From positions 609,019 through 673,018 of the forward strand of contig FJUW01000009.1 in the NCBI GenBank assembly GCA_900074885.1: a DNA stretch of 64,000 nt, given 5' to 3'. Positions within the stretch are counted from its first letter, which is position 1, and every line of letters starts with the position of its first letter. Position numbers and translations under genes: made by a program. Origin of the DNA: Rhynchosporium graminicola (lineage: Eukaryota; Ascomycota; Leotiomycetes; Helotiales; Ploettnerulaceae). Below the pieces are notes generated by a model. The model ran no database searches. It saw nothing but the letters and a program-made list of their open reading frames with translations, and had not been told where the DNA came from. This document shows positions 38,033 through 49,452 of the stretch, one piece after another.

Positions 38033-38804
38033 ATGTTTGACCACCTGAAAGCAAGTGTGCGAGCGCGCAAACAGTCTCGTCGTCCAGAATCTGCGATACC
38101 ACGAATGAGGAACGACGAGGAGGCCATGAGTAAACAAGAGCAACTGGACGCGACAATGAGCGTTTTTGCCAAAATCAAGCGTACTGGTTCTATCAGAGAC
38201 CTCTTACACCCACCTATCATTCGAACAAAGCCTCTGACCTTCAGCAATCTGTTTGGCTCCACAAAAGAGGCTGCGGTTATGCCATTTTTCAAGGATGGTC
38301 AGTGTTTATTGCCCCTTCCCTATGAAAGCTCCTCTAATATGATGAACAGAGAAAGCTAATAGTAATGCACTATCAACCGCATGTACCTCAGCGAGTGCCA
38401 GCACCGTCGTTGAGCCATCTATCATCGCGTGCTCCGGCCTCGATGGACCCTCCGCAATCAGGCGCAAACCATGTCCAGTGACCAACTCTGGCATACTCAG
38501 CCCATTCAACTACGGTGAACCTCCAAAATTTGATCCGCAGACACCACGAGCAGATCCCAACATTCACAAACTCGCCAGATCCGTGCTCAAACACCGCTAT
38601 ACCACGAAGTTTACTCTAGATTTCGAGCCACCACTAGGCGTGAATCGTCACGAATACGACTTTATTTGGGTTACACCTGAGGAGCTGGATCGGAAGGTGC
38701 TAGAGGACATTATTTGGGTTAGAGAGAGATATGCGCAGGCTGGGAGGGAGGAACCGGATTGTAACGACGTCATATTTTGGTATTCTGAGGAGGACTCATG
38801 TTAG
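38033..38804 (+). CDS. Hypothetical protein, 225 aa, two exons
   Basis: Exon 1 is 38033-38297, the intron is 38298-38391 (94 bp, GTCAGT..CTCAG), and exon 2 is 38392-38804; the junction keeps phase. The start MFDHLKASVRARKQSRR is preceded by CCAAAATG, a good context; the longer upstream frame to 37841 was rejected as leader. The N-terminus is basic (residues 6-35). The C-terminal half is acidic and aromatic, with segments such as HEYDFIWVTPEELDRK and NDVIFWYSEED. No signal peptide or membrane segment is seen. I do not recognise the family. It is probably a soluble protein restricted to related fungi. Confidence 0.6.
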
Positions 38805-39527
38805 GTGTTCTAGTTGACGATTCACAGACGGAATTTGAGATCAGTTGATTGGGAAGTGAGCGTATAAGTATGGCGTGTGTAGAGTTTACAAAGTTTCTGC
38901 ATTTGTTACGAGTAAGCTTTTTCTTCGAAGCAGAAGCTCCAGTTGTCTGGAATTTGGAATGGAGCAACAACCAGCAGTGCTTGACTTTGATGGAGGCGGA
39001 TTTTGATCTGTTTGAGTACAAAAGAAGCGAAATGGCCGCACATATTCAGTTTTGGCGAGGAAGAGGTAATGGGCTGGGCACTTGAGCATAATGAATGAAA
39101 GAACCGTCAATCTGGGCATTCAATTCGTTACGACTTTCTCTACGCCAATAGCATCAGACACAAAGAACTTTATTCCGGTCGACCGGAAAGAAATTCCGAC
39201 TTGGCAAACCGTTGATAAGTGACCATGAACCCAACAAAGAATGTCAAGCTCTCGTTCTGGTTTAGGATCAGGTCGTTTCGAATTATAGAAGAGCTGATGT
39301 CATACACAAAAGGCAACAGATTCAGTTGCAGAGCGAAAAGAACGAAAGCTGTCATACACCGATTGGAAAATGCGACATACGACTGCGTTTGCCATACTGA
39401 AGGGCCCCTGCATGGACTCCGTTTCTAGGCCTCGCGGGGTATCCAAGACCTTCTTACTCCAACCCGAATGCTCTATCTTCACTTCCAAAATTTCCCTTCC
39501 CCTTAAATTCCCCATACACTTCTCATT
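38805..39527. other. Intergenic region, no gene recognised
   Basis: Short frames on both strands overlap and have no recognisable domains. A pyrimidine-rich stretch just before 39528 suits a promoter for the next gene. Confidence 0.5.
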
Positions 39528-40048
39528 ATGCCTCACAAGATCAAAACCCAAGCTCATCCAAACTCCCAAACCGATTTCGATGGACGCGCCAAACATCTCG
39601 TAGAACAGATGCTCGACATGTCGATTGAGAATAAACAGATGTCTGCACTCGCCAAACCCGTCCATCCCAAGTTGAACCGAGATAATATCGTCGGCGAATT
39701 TGCTCGATACTTCGGCAGCGAGAGTAAGCTGGAAAACTGGCAACGTCTGTGCAGTGATGTTGGGATCAAGGACATTCTGACCAGTATCAAGCAGTGCAAG
39801 CTGGTAAGTACCACCTTGGCGGTAATTTCCACGAAAGACATCATTCCTGACAGGAAGCGTAGGCTCTTCGCAGAGTTTGGGTGAACATCTATGACCTGAT
39901 CGCGGCTGTTCGGCAGAGCAAAGTCCCCCGTTGCTTCCGGAACGAGTTCGACCTTCGAACCTACACCATCAACAGCCGCAAAATCTTCCCGAAGAAGAAA
40001 GCTAAGGAGGGAGGACCAGTCAGGGCGTTGTTGGCACATATCTTTTAG
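39528..40048 (+). CDS. Small unrecognised protein, 153 aa, two exons
   Basis: Exon 1 is 39528-39803 (start MPHKIKTQAHPNSQTDFDGR), the intron is 39804-39862 (59 bp, strong GTAAGT donor, TAG acceptor), and exon 2 is 39863-40048. The acceptor was chosen because it is the one that keeps phase and avoids a stop; retaining the intron ends the protein at residue 118. Exon 1 contains NWQRLCSDVGI and SIKQCK. Exon 2 contains RVWVNIYDLI, FRNEFDLRTYTI, KIFPKKKAKEGG and the end VRALLAHIF. This Trp-Cys, Asn-Ile-Tyr-Asp and LLAHIF layout looks like a short conserved fungal family of unknown role; that is my impression, not a search result. No secretion signal. Confidence 0.6.
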
Positions 40049-40387
40049 TTGTAAAATGTCATGCAGATGGAATGTGGGATGAAGACTCATAGGCTTGATG
40101 GAGTCTCAAGTGGAAGGAGAAGAAGACTGTCGTGTTTGACATTTTAAGCGCGGCCGAACTGTTGGACAAGCTCGAGCTCAGATAGTGTGGATTGAAATGA
40201 GTGATAGTAGCTTCCGTGGCTGGTTTCTATCCCCATCATTTATCCCAGTTTCTTTGGACCATGTTCTTCCTTAGATCTCACATGAAGCGAAGGCCTTGAA
40301 ATGAATAATGACCAGAGCTTCATGTCAATGGCAAAAATGCAACATGCCTTCGCATGTGTCAGCCCAGCAATTTTCAGCAAATACCAA

Positions 40388-41640
40388 TTAACAACGAGTC
40401 CGCTCAAGAACCCCAGTCATCATTCCCGAAAAGCCGAAATTAAACGGAAATACAGCCTTAATCTCGTCGATGTCGTATTTCGTCAACACTAGCCTCAAGC
40501 CTAGATGCTGACTTCCAATTCCGCAGAAATCTTCCATATTGCCGTGGGGAAGATATAAGGAATCTTTTGCAGAACATATGCAAGCGCAATGCTCGTCATT
40601 CTTGTATCCTTGGCGTTCGCCAGCTTTCCTATGGACGGTGCATATTTTGAGCATATTTTTGGAGGGTTCTTCTAGTCGACAACCCTGGACAGAAGTCACT
40701 ACTCTGCAGTTCTGAGTTGGCCCCGCTAAGAGCACTTCGTCGTATGAGCCATGCATTTGCTATTTTGTTATGTCAGCATGAATCGTAGGAAGTATCAAAA
40801 GGAGATGTTCAAGAATGTAGCAGCGCTTCATGCAGTATGAGAAATATAAACACCCTATCGAGACTTAACGAATGATCGTTATTATGATAGCTTGTTTGAC
40901 ACCCGGCACTGCTGCATTCCATTCGCCCTGGTAAACAGAGAATTACTGAGGATAGTGATCACGAGCATGCCGATTCGCTTTCGACACAATCCGGGCGGGT
41001 ATATCCGAAACGCCAATAAAGAGCACTTTCCCAGCTCTGATCAAATATTTGCATTGTGAGCTTGCATGGTATCTGGAATAAATGTGGCGAAGTCCCACCA
41101 GTACATGTAGCAACTTTTATGTCAGTAATCAGCAGTCATATGAACGAATCAAAACAAATCAAACCTGTGAGTGACATCTGCAAAATCTCCAAGCTTGCCT
41201 CTACGGAGGCATATAGACTTTTGGATATATTTGCACTATTATTCACGATGATTTGTTTGTCGTTGAAGCCTGTACGGAAAGCTGTGGTGTATCTTGCACC
41301 ACCATCTTCGCCCTGAAGGCCTGAAGGTGCGTTTGGCCATCCACTTACCAATTGCTCTTTCCGACTCACATTTCTATTAACTGTTGGCGCTGCAATATGT
41401 GAGCAGCGACTCCAGGATAAAAGACCACTTCCGTATCGGGGAATTTCCCATCATTTTCGTAGAACGTATCGAGCATGACATCGTGATCAAACTTTCCCAT
41501 CAGATTGATTCTACGATAATGTCAGAGTATTTTGGTGGAAAAACTTGAAGAGACTGCTCACCAGGATCTGCCAAAGTTCAGCCCTCCAAGGCAAAGCGGA
41601 CTGGCTCTCATGGAAGCTGTTGGGAAAGGTTGACTAATGT
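40388..41640 (-). pseudogene. Aldo/keto reductase pseudogene (norsolorinic acid reductase/aryl-alcohol dehydrogenase type)
   Basis: Pieces of an aldo/keto reductase can be read in order along the minus strand. They are: RASPLCLGGLNFGRSW near 41590-41630; KSLYASVEASLEILQ near 41200; YWWDFATFIPDTMQ near 41080; VLFIGVSDIPARIVSKANRH near 41000; FSVYQGEWNAAV near 40920; and the C-terminal KYDIDEIKAVFPFNFGFS near 40430. In family members the WWD, GVSD and YQG-WNAA blocks are similarly spaced. Breaks include TGA at 41041-41043, TAA at 40943-40945 and several frame changes. Intact enzymes are NADPH-dependent reductases of aldehydes or ketones. No secondary-metabolite neighbours are seen, so pathway context is lacking. 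Confidence 0.75.
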
Positions 41641-42644
41641 GACGTTCGCTAGCGAATACCGTTTCAATGATATGTTAGAGGTCCGAGATATTGCACTTTG
41701 TACCATCAAATAGCAGTAGAGCGAGAAGATACTTGCCTGAGTGCTGGTCTGGATGTGTCTGATCTGCCGATTGTAGATGAACGTGTGTGTTTCTTAAAGT
41801 AAGACAGGGGGATACGACGGCTATAGCATTTCGATTCATGACAGACAGCATATGGGATATGTATAATTGGAAGGCGAGCTTCTTTCGGTAGTCTGTGACC
41901 TCAAGACGGCATAGCACTCGCTGAGCTGGTATTGGAAAGTACAGAAGCAAAATTGTGTGGACGCAATTACTACTGACTTCATGAATTCAAAAGAGATCAG
42001 TACGAACTTGAATGACTCAGCTCAAGTAATCTGTAGGCGACTGCCGAAAATAAAATTGTAGAAAGGATAGAAGATCAATATACGAACATATTTATATTTT
42101 TCTCGTTATGAGTGCCAAGAGAAGTGTAGGTGCGGTGAGTTTCATTGCTCAAGACACCGAAACCTATGTTGTAAATTTTGAAAGCAATGAGTGTTAGGAC
42201 CAGAGCTTACAAAGTCGTTTAATTTGTTCTCAGGCAGACGAATCGGTACCTATGCATCGTGTCTTGCGTTGATCAGCTCGATGTTGTTCCTTTGAGCCAG
42301 GACCGAGTGCGACATGAGGAAGTTGAGGCTCGACATTTCGGGCAGAGATGCCACTAGTAAACGTGATCTACAGATGAATACGAAGCGCCCCCCCGAGATT
42401 GGTTGAGAACTGCCTTGAATAGCCTTAAGCCACTAGGTACCTCGCAACTTGGAGAATAATCCTAAATGCTGACAAGCTTGAGAAGCAAATTGGTCATCAT
42501 AACCCACGTGATATTCTCGATGCGAGGCTGGAAACGAGGCTGATCTTCTTTGGCGCTAAAGAAATATCCCTGCAGAAAATATTTGGTGAACTTTCACACA
42601 TGCTGCGGTAGGTGTCGACCAACAGAACTCCATATAACACCACA
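41641..42644. other. Intergenic region, possible relics, promoter of UTP18
   Basis: A 91-codon minus-strand frame at 41675-41950 and plus-strand fragments near 42230-42350 look partly coding, but no family is recognised. The final bases before 42645 (CACCACAATG) give a good start context for UTP18. Confidence 0.4.
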
Positions 42645-44482
42645 ATGCCTCGACAACGATCAAAAAAGCTGAGCGCCAGTCGCGGATTGGATTCAAAAGC
42701 TCCATTGAGGCAAGACATAGTATCAGGCGGAGGAAGCCAGAGTAAGAACGAGAGCGAGAACGAGAGCGATAACGAAAGCGACATTGAGAGCGAGGAGGAG
42801 GATGAAAAAGATGAAGAGGAGGAGGAATTGGACAGACTTGTCTTTGGAGATGGCGCCGGCTTCAAGGCAATGCTTGGGGAAGGGATGGATGTTGATTCGG
42901 AAGAAGAAGATGGACAAGGGATAGAAGAAAACGGTTCAGAGGCAGGGTTGGCACATGTTGACGATGCCGATGTAAAGTCACTGTTCGAAATGACGCGCCT
43001 CGGCACTAACAATACAAATAGCTTTTCTTCTTGGACTCTGGTCCATCAGGCTCTTCCAATTCTATGATACTCCACGAACCTGCCCACGCAAAAGGCGACG
43101 CTCCAGCATGGGAAGACAGCGACGACGATCGATTGACAGTATCACTTGCCGGGAACTCTCGATTACGAAAACTACGAGTGAACGAAGAGGAGGATATGAT
43201 CAGTGGTGGAGAATACTCAAGGCGGTTACGGACACATTTCGAGCGCCTGAATAACGTTCCAGCATGGGCCCAGGCGAGACCAGCAAAAAGGCGTCGCAGA
43301 TCATCAGCAGGATCCAATTCCTCGATATCCTCTGATGAAATGGATGTCGACACCGAGGATCTCTCGACTTTACCACTTGCACGCCTTCTGCAAAGCGCTG
43401 GATCTTTGACGAGGACTCCCGTCAGTCCAAACAAACGTACCAAGCTACGTCCTGAAGTTCTCGATATCCAACAAACTCGCTCGATCGCAGACACGCAATC
43501 GGCTGCTATATCTTCTCTTTCATTCCATCCCGAATATCCAATCCTTTTGTCTTCAGGTTCTCAATCTACGCTGTACCTCCATCATATTGATCCTACAGCT
43601 CACCCTATACCGAACCCTTTACTTACAGCTATCAAGGTCGGAAAGACACCACTTCATACGTCCGCGTTTCTGAACCCGGCAGGAGAGAAAATCTTCTTCT
43701 CCGGGCGACGGAAGTTCTTCCACGTATGGGATCTTCCTTCTGGTACTATAGAAGCAGTGACGCAGATTTACGGGCAGAAGGATGAGCAGAAAACTATGGA
43801 GAGGTTCAAGCTTAGTCCTTGCGGTCGATATATGGCGCTCGTCGGATCTTCGCGAAAAGGAGGCGGCATCATCAACATTCTCAATGCACGCACAACCCAA
43901 TGGGTAGCCGCAGTGAGGGTAGAGGGTGCTAATGGAGTTGCTGATTTCGCATGGTGGAGCAATGGAGAAGGTTTGACTGCTATTGGTAAAGGAGGTGAGG
44001 TGGCTGAGTGGAGCGTATCGTCACGCTCATATGTTGCTCGCTGGATTGATGATGGTCATGCCCCTACTGTCATCACACTGGGTGGTTCGAACGGACCTAA
44101 GTCGCTTGGTGGAGATCGGTGGGTAGTCATCGGATCTCAAAGCGGAATTGTGAACATCTACGACCGAAGAACATTCGTGACAGACGCAAACGAGGTCTCG
44201 ATACTCGAGAGACCACAGCCAAAGAAATCCTTCGACCAGTTTTCTACGCCTACGAGTAATCTAGTGATTAGCCCTGACGGCCAATTGTTGGCGTTCAGCA
44301 GCAGTGGAAAGAAAGATGCGCTAAGATTGGTGCATTTGCCGAGCTGTACTGTGTATAGGAATTGGCCTACCGATAAGACGCCGCTGGGGAGAATTACCGC
44401 CGTGGCTTTTGGGAGACAGAGTAATATTTTGGCGGTTGGGAACAAGTCAGGAAAGATACGGATGTGGGAGATCAGGGGGTGA
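42645..44482 (+). CDS. UTP18: U3 snoRNA-associated protein 18 (UTP18), WD40 repeat
   Basis: Nucleolar component of the small-subunit processome (UTP-B module) needed for 18S rRNA maturation. Exon 1 is 42645-42971, the intron is 42972-43021 (50 bp, GTAAAG..TAG, CTAAC branch), and exon 2 is 43022-44482; all in phase, giving 595 residues, essentially the size of the yeast protein. Residues about 25-105 are a highly acidic Glu/Asp/Ser tract. Then come ILHEPAHAKGDAPAWEDSDD, SRRLRTHFERLNNVPAWA and a basic RPAKRRRRS patch, all typical of the family. From about residue 250 on there are WD40 blades (SSLSFHPEYPILLSSGSQST, FFSGRRKFFHVWDLPSG, RFKLSPCGRYMALVG, WVVIGSQSGIVNIYD, NILAVGNKSGKIRMWEIRG at the end). 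No defects. Confidence 0.93.
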
Positions 44483-45290
44483 TCATGAATGAGATTTATT
44501 CTGCAGCTGTTTTCCCTGCAAGTTTCTCCTGAAATTTGGTAGTCAATCGCAATGTGGTAAATATCTTGCTAAGCGGCAAAGAGTATATCAAAGCAGTACC
44601 TGGACTTCTGCGAAGGTCCTGCACTACTTCTACTCCTTTTGCGTCATATCAACATGAGCTACCTCTGAGAATTCCTGTCATGATGCAATTTTGGCGCACC
44701 CTTCATTCCCGCCTCATGCTATGGCTCATATCTTCTTCCCTTGAGGAGGTCAAAAGCACACACCACGGGAAGAAAGCCTAAATCGAAGAACGTACGTAGT
44801 CCAGCACGCTTCTTTTCTGATATGTTCGATGACTTTTGAAAATCAATTGGCACATCTCATTGTTCATTTTGCACATCAGCGCAAGCCACTCATAACAATT
44901 TCTTCAAAGCGGCATTTCAGCCGCGCTACTTGATTTGTCGAAGGCGAAGTAATCCATTGATCATACATGGAAGCCGCCTGTCTTCAGGACTGAAAACGCA
45001 GATGTAAAAATATATCACCAAGTAAAAGCGCCACCGATCGATCTGCTCAACAGCAAGCGGTTCCTCAATCCACTCTCCACTACCGACCTCCCCTTCCCTC
45101 CACATCTCCCTCTCCCCCCAACTCATCCAATAACTCCAACCTCCTCCCCACATCCCTACACTCCCTCCTCCCCCCTCTCCACTCTCTCCTGCAAATCTCT
45201 CCTCACACACTCTCCCGGTTCCCACATCAAACATCAACATATCAATTTCCTCAACATTCTCGAAAACACATCACCCACCCTCCCAAGCCC
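44483..45290. other. Convergent intergenic region
   Basis: Lies between the 3' ends of UTP18 and the minus-strand gene at 45291. It is CT-rich on the plus strand around 45050-45200. No gene is recognised. Confidence 0.5.
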
Positions 45291-46405
45291 TCAATCCGTG
45301 CCATATGTATACTTCCCCACATACATCACATCGCTATAAGGAGGCGGCCAGAGTAATTTGGCGTAGCGAGCTGGGTAGAGGAGGAAGCGGTTGAGAAGGG
45401 CGTGCATTATGAGCCCGATTTGGAAGATGTTGCAACATGCGCCTTTGAACGGGCGAGACATGGAGAGGGCGTCTTTTTTGTTTTCCTGTGAGGGGAGATG
45501 TTAGTTGGGCGAAGTGATGTTGATTATAGGGGGAGGGGGGATTTGTGAGAGAGACAGGCTACAGACGGGCGCAGTCCAGACTGGGGCGCCGCGGGCTCGA
45601 ATTTCTTCTGATGCTGCGCGTCGAGCACTTTTGAGTTCGTCCCTTGCACTTCCCCAAGCTCCGAGCTAGGAAATGTTACCGAAGAGCTTTTGGTTCCTCT
45701 TGTAAGAGGATAACACTATGAAGGCTGGATCTGACTGACTACCAGAACGGGATATCGCATATGATCTGGATCTCTATCTCCCATGAAAACTAGTCTTCGG
45801 TAAGTCTGTAAACCTCTCTGCAAAGGCAATGATCAGATCTTACTATTATCCAGCTTTATACTATCAAAGCAATCAATAAGCTTACCTACTGTTGTCAGGG
45901 AAAGGTTAAAAGACTAACTCGTAATGCACCAAACTAACTCCTAAGGTTCCCAGCCCTTGCGGCTCCTCCTCCGCATCCTCCGTCCCCTATCCATCACAGC
46001 AACCGCTATCACTAAACACAGAAACATATCCCAGCAATCCTCCTCCGGAATTCCTCCGGAATCATTCTCTTAGCTTCTCTTCCCTTCTTCTCTCTCTCCA
46101 AATCCATCAACTGCGTCAATTTTCCTCGGTGCAATACGATAGATACTTGCCTGTTTGATGAATATCGCCGTCTGGAGCTTGGCCGGGGATCTTGTAGACT
46201 GCGGGAGCGCGGTATTGGCGAAGGACGTGCGGGGATTTGGAGAGGGAGAGGAGAGAGAGGAAGTTTGGCTCGTAGAAGGAAGCGGGATGAGAGGTCGCGA
46301 GGTCGCGAGGTATTGTTTTATGACTAGTTCGGTGATGGGAGGGGAGGTTGAGGGGGGCCCGTGGTAGGACCTGTAGGTGATATGAAGTTAGCTACTGCTT
46401 ACCAT
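45291..46405 (-). CDS. Tentative four-exon gene, 169 aa, unknown function
   Basis: Built by joining protein-like segments in phase: exon 1 46403-46405 (only the ATG), exon 2 46151-46370, exon 3 45567-45658, exon 4 45291-45485. Intron 1 (32 bp) has GTAAGC, GCTAAC and ACAG. Intron 2 (492 bp) would use a GC donor (CAG|GCAAGT) and a GAG acceptor. Intron 3 (81 bp) has a weak GTCTGT donor and CACAG. Exon 2 encodes a basic N-terminus like a mitochondrial presequence, then FYEPNFLSLLSLSKSPHVLR and QYRAPAVYKIPGQAP; third codon positions favour C. Exon 3 gives WGSARDELKSARRAASEEI. Exon 4 gives FKGACCNIFQIGLIMHALL (possible membrane helix) and YPARYAKLLWPPPYS. The exons look real; the joins and the start are uncertain. 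Family not recognised. Confidence 0.45.
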
Positions 46406-48999
46406 CGGGAAGAAAAGTCTCAAGATGAGTCTTGTTTTTGGGGCTTGCTCATTACGCACCAGAGGGGGCCACGATGCCGTTATTGCCGGAGCCGAGGATT
46501 CGGATTGCTTTCCAATTCACCACTAGCTGCTACCCAAATATGGCGAGGTCTTTTTGTTTATTAGAATTCATTCTTCGGGTAGGAGAGCGGAACTAGAGAA
46601 GGGGATCATGAAAGCTGGCGGATGGAGTTTCGTCACGAGTTTGCTAGTTGACAATGAGTTTGTTTACTGGAAAAGCGAGTAAATCTTCTAAACAGAAAGT
46701 TTATCTGTGTTATTTGCGTTATTATCATTGTCATATCAATATGTGACCCTTCCGAAGTTAAGGACAAAGAAACTTCTCAGGATCTCCGGATCTGCTCTAA
46801 AGTCAACAAAGAAATGTCATACTGCCGCTCTCAGAGTTTTCATACCTATGAACATGATTATTCAATTGTTACTCTTGTTCAACTTTTCAACACACTGGAT
46901 GCGCACAACTGCATCAAAAACTTCGTAATGACCATTTGTGCGCCAGGCAGATGAGTAATCCTTCCATTCAAGCGATAGAAGTGCGGTCTATTCCGCTCTG
47001 CGAATTCTCAGCTATGCTTTGAAGAACAGCACGGGATTCGCTGCGCTTACACGAATCGAGACCATAGATCGGTCACATTTGCAAGTAGCGAATATCCAGC
47101 GATAGGCCGTGACAGATACCCATGGTTTTGAAAACAGCGCTGTTGGCTGACATGTCTTCGGGGATATTGAGGCATCTGATGGAGTAGCGCTGCAGATGCT
47201 CGAGGCTAAGACAACCTCAATCAAGACACTAACTACGTAGGCATATCTAGAACACGCAACACTAAAGGCACGAAATCTATTTCTGTTTGTAAGTCGAGAC
47301 GTCTCCAATGATGTATTATCGATTTCACTGCTCGAGCGTATACTGTAGAGATCCAGGCATTATAAGCTATGAGGGACTTACCGCGGTGCCACATCTTAAT
47401 TTGATCAAGTAAATCGTATATCTTATCTGGTGGACCAGTCGAAAGTCTGTGACTTTGCTGCCTCGAAAAATCAGATGATAGTGGTAACGTGATAGATATC
47501 CTTCTGTTTCATCGCCGGACTGTTCCGAAGGAAGTCACTATGTTAAAGTTCGTGAACCGTCCAAGGTACACGTATCTGTGATAGAAGTTTGATGGGACGA
47601 GGTGTGTTAAGTGCTTTCGCAAGGTTTCGTTCACTAGTCGAGTAGTGTGGCGTTGTCGCCTTGATAAATAATGACGTCGGCTCCGTTTATTACTTCCTGT
47701 TGGATTTAAATACAGTCTCGCAATTATCTTTACATGGAGTATCCATGGTCGAAATACATGTCAAATTGTTCTAACTCTCAATAAAAGGCCTCTCGGCTCG
47801 CTCCTGCGACGAGTCAGGACAGTGACTACATGTGTTACAGTGATAATGACCATTCTTACCACGTCTGTGCCTCCAACGTACCCTTCTTCTTCAGCAGAGT
47901 TTTCTAGCCAGGCTGAAGTCCCGAGACTTTCCAGAATCTCCAGGAATGGCACAACATAGGCCCAATATTACCGGTCGATTGACCGGTGACCCTTCCATTT
48001 CGAGATCCTCCTTTCCCCTCAAATCCAGGCTCTAACACAACTGGCCTGTCGATAGACATCATCTTTATTATCACTCTGGATTTTTTGCCTCACTATCCGC
48101 TTAGTTGATACCTATAGCATCGACCCAGATAGTCCAGTCTTCATTTGTTGGCCGGTTTCGCCGAAGGGAATTTTCCAAGTTGGTAGTAACCGCATCTTGA
48201 GTCCGGCTTATCACGATCGATTGGGACTATCTGCGCCTCCCCAAGTATACAAAAATGCATTATAGTGCACCCCTGACGTGGACAGAAACTTGAAAAGAAG
48301 ATGCATGTCGCGATCGTATGACTAAATCGTGATAAGGCAAACCTGATAGGAGGAGAGTTGTCAAAGATCAGAGGTCAGAGTTTGGAGGATCTTGGCTGCC
48401 CGAAAGCGCCGAAGACAAAAGCATACCTTAGACGCCCAACGGAAAAGGCTGTCATGAAAACCCGCAAACCAATCGCTTTTATGCAATCTGTGATTCGTCG
48501 ATATAAACGATATTGAAACCGCAACTAAGCTCTACCGGATCATGAATTTGAGAGAGAAAAAACGCTATATTAAAAGGAACAGGATGAGTCGTTTGATATC
48601 TCGAAAGTATACTAAATCCAGGCTCGCTTGAAAAACGTGTTTACTTACGTGTCGCTTAAGATTCTAGCGCGTTTCGCGTTTACCTCCTCTGCTATAGCAG
48701 AGAGAGCTCATCCATATAATGACCTAATAGCATTCAGATATACTCTATGATAGAAGAACGTTGGTTTCAATAGGATTGTAATTCATTACCATTACTTATG
48801 GATCTCTAGAATAATATCTCGAGAAAACCAACTCCCAGGGAGGTCTATTGGAAAGCGAAGACTAGGAGGCGAAATCCAGGATTTATGACTAGCCTTGGAG
48901 TCAAAAAGTGGACCACAATGAGAAATAACTCCGAGATGTTTCCCAGATTACACATCCAATGTATGGCGTCTCTACCTTAAGCTCTTCGACTACTGTCTG
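46406..48999. other. AT-rich region with coding relics
   Basis: Apart from the relic listed separately at 47230-47952, no gene is recognised in this 2.6 kb. The AT content and scattered protein-like pieces with stops suggest decay. Confidence 0.4.
47230..47952 (-). pseudogene. Coding relic with strong splice sites, unknown family
   Basis: The minus strand starts at 47952 with MPFLEILESLGTSAWLENSA and runs 31 codons to a strong donor (GTG|GTAAGA). After CCAACAG a second piece reads EVINGADVIIYQGDNATLLD and then a stop. Further on, a piece with PPDKIYDLLDQIKMWHR ends at another strong donor (G|GTAAGTC); its acceptor CTACAG leads in phase to VYARAVKSIIHHWRRLDL. The middle part cannot be joined without stops. 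The TTGGATTTAAATA block and the ADVII/ADIMM pieces resemble the cysteine-rich gene at 49000-49452, so the two loci may share ancestry, but no cysteine core is found here. Treat as a degraded or mis-modelled gene. Confidence 0.3.
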
Positions 49000-49452
49000 T
49001 TAAAAGCACCTAGCCCCTTTCGGGTTTCCATCGCATTCACCACTGCAGCAGTCTGTATCCGAAAAACAGGGAACTGGTTCAAAGACTCCATTAGCGATCT
49101 TATGCAAATGACCAGAAAATGATCAAGAAGTCCTGATCATCAGAGAGGAATAAGGACAAAATGCTGACCGTAGCTTTCTTTGTACTGTATCATCATGATG
49201 TCTGCGAGTGCGGTGTGGATATTGGATTTAAATAGAGTTTTCGAGTCTGAGGATACCTGTTTTTCGGAGTTATAATAGCAAAATCGTGAAATACATTTTA
49301 CTTTCCCCAGAGTGACGGCTTGGAGGGACGCTCATGAGTATGGTGATCGCTATCGGTGAAGCCGGAACAGCCATACTTCGACAAGTAGCCGAAGCCGAGA
49401 GGATGGCAATAAATGATAAACTGAGTTGAATAGCTGAAGAGCCTGAGAACAT
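49000..49452 (-). CDS. Putative small secreted cysteine-rich protein, 100 aa
   Basis: Spliced model: exon 1 49302-49452, intron 49247-49301 (55 bp, GTAAAA..CTCAG), exon 2 49169-49246, intron 49074-49168 (95 bp, GTCAGC..CCAG, GCTAAT branch), exon 3 49000-49073; both junctions are phase 1. The start has context ACAAAATG after a pyrimidine-rich leader. Residues 1-23 form a signal peptide (FSGSSAIQL then a hydrophobic core ending SASA). The C-terminus has Cys spacing C-x5-CC-x3-C-x8-C around CCSGEC and ends RCF; with a Cys just after the predicted cleavage site this makes six. The spacing recalls inhibitor-cystine-knot-like secreted fungal proteins. An in-frame alternative acceptor at CGCAG would drop 15 residues. 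The role is unknown; effector or antimicrobial functions are only guesses. It is divergent from a related-type gene at 50826. Confidence 0.55.

Noticed and set aside
42612..42644. Longer N-terminus for UTP18
   Set aside because: There is no ATG at 42612 (it is GTG); the first in-frame ATG is 42645 with good context.
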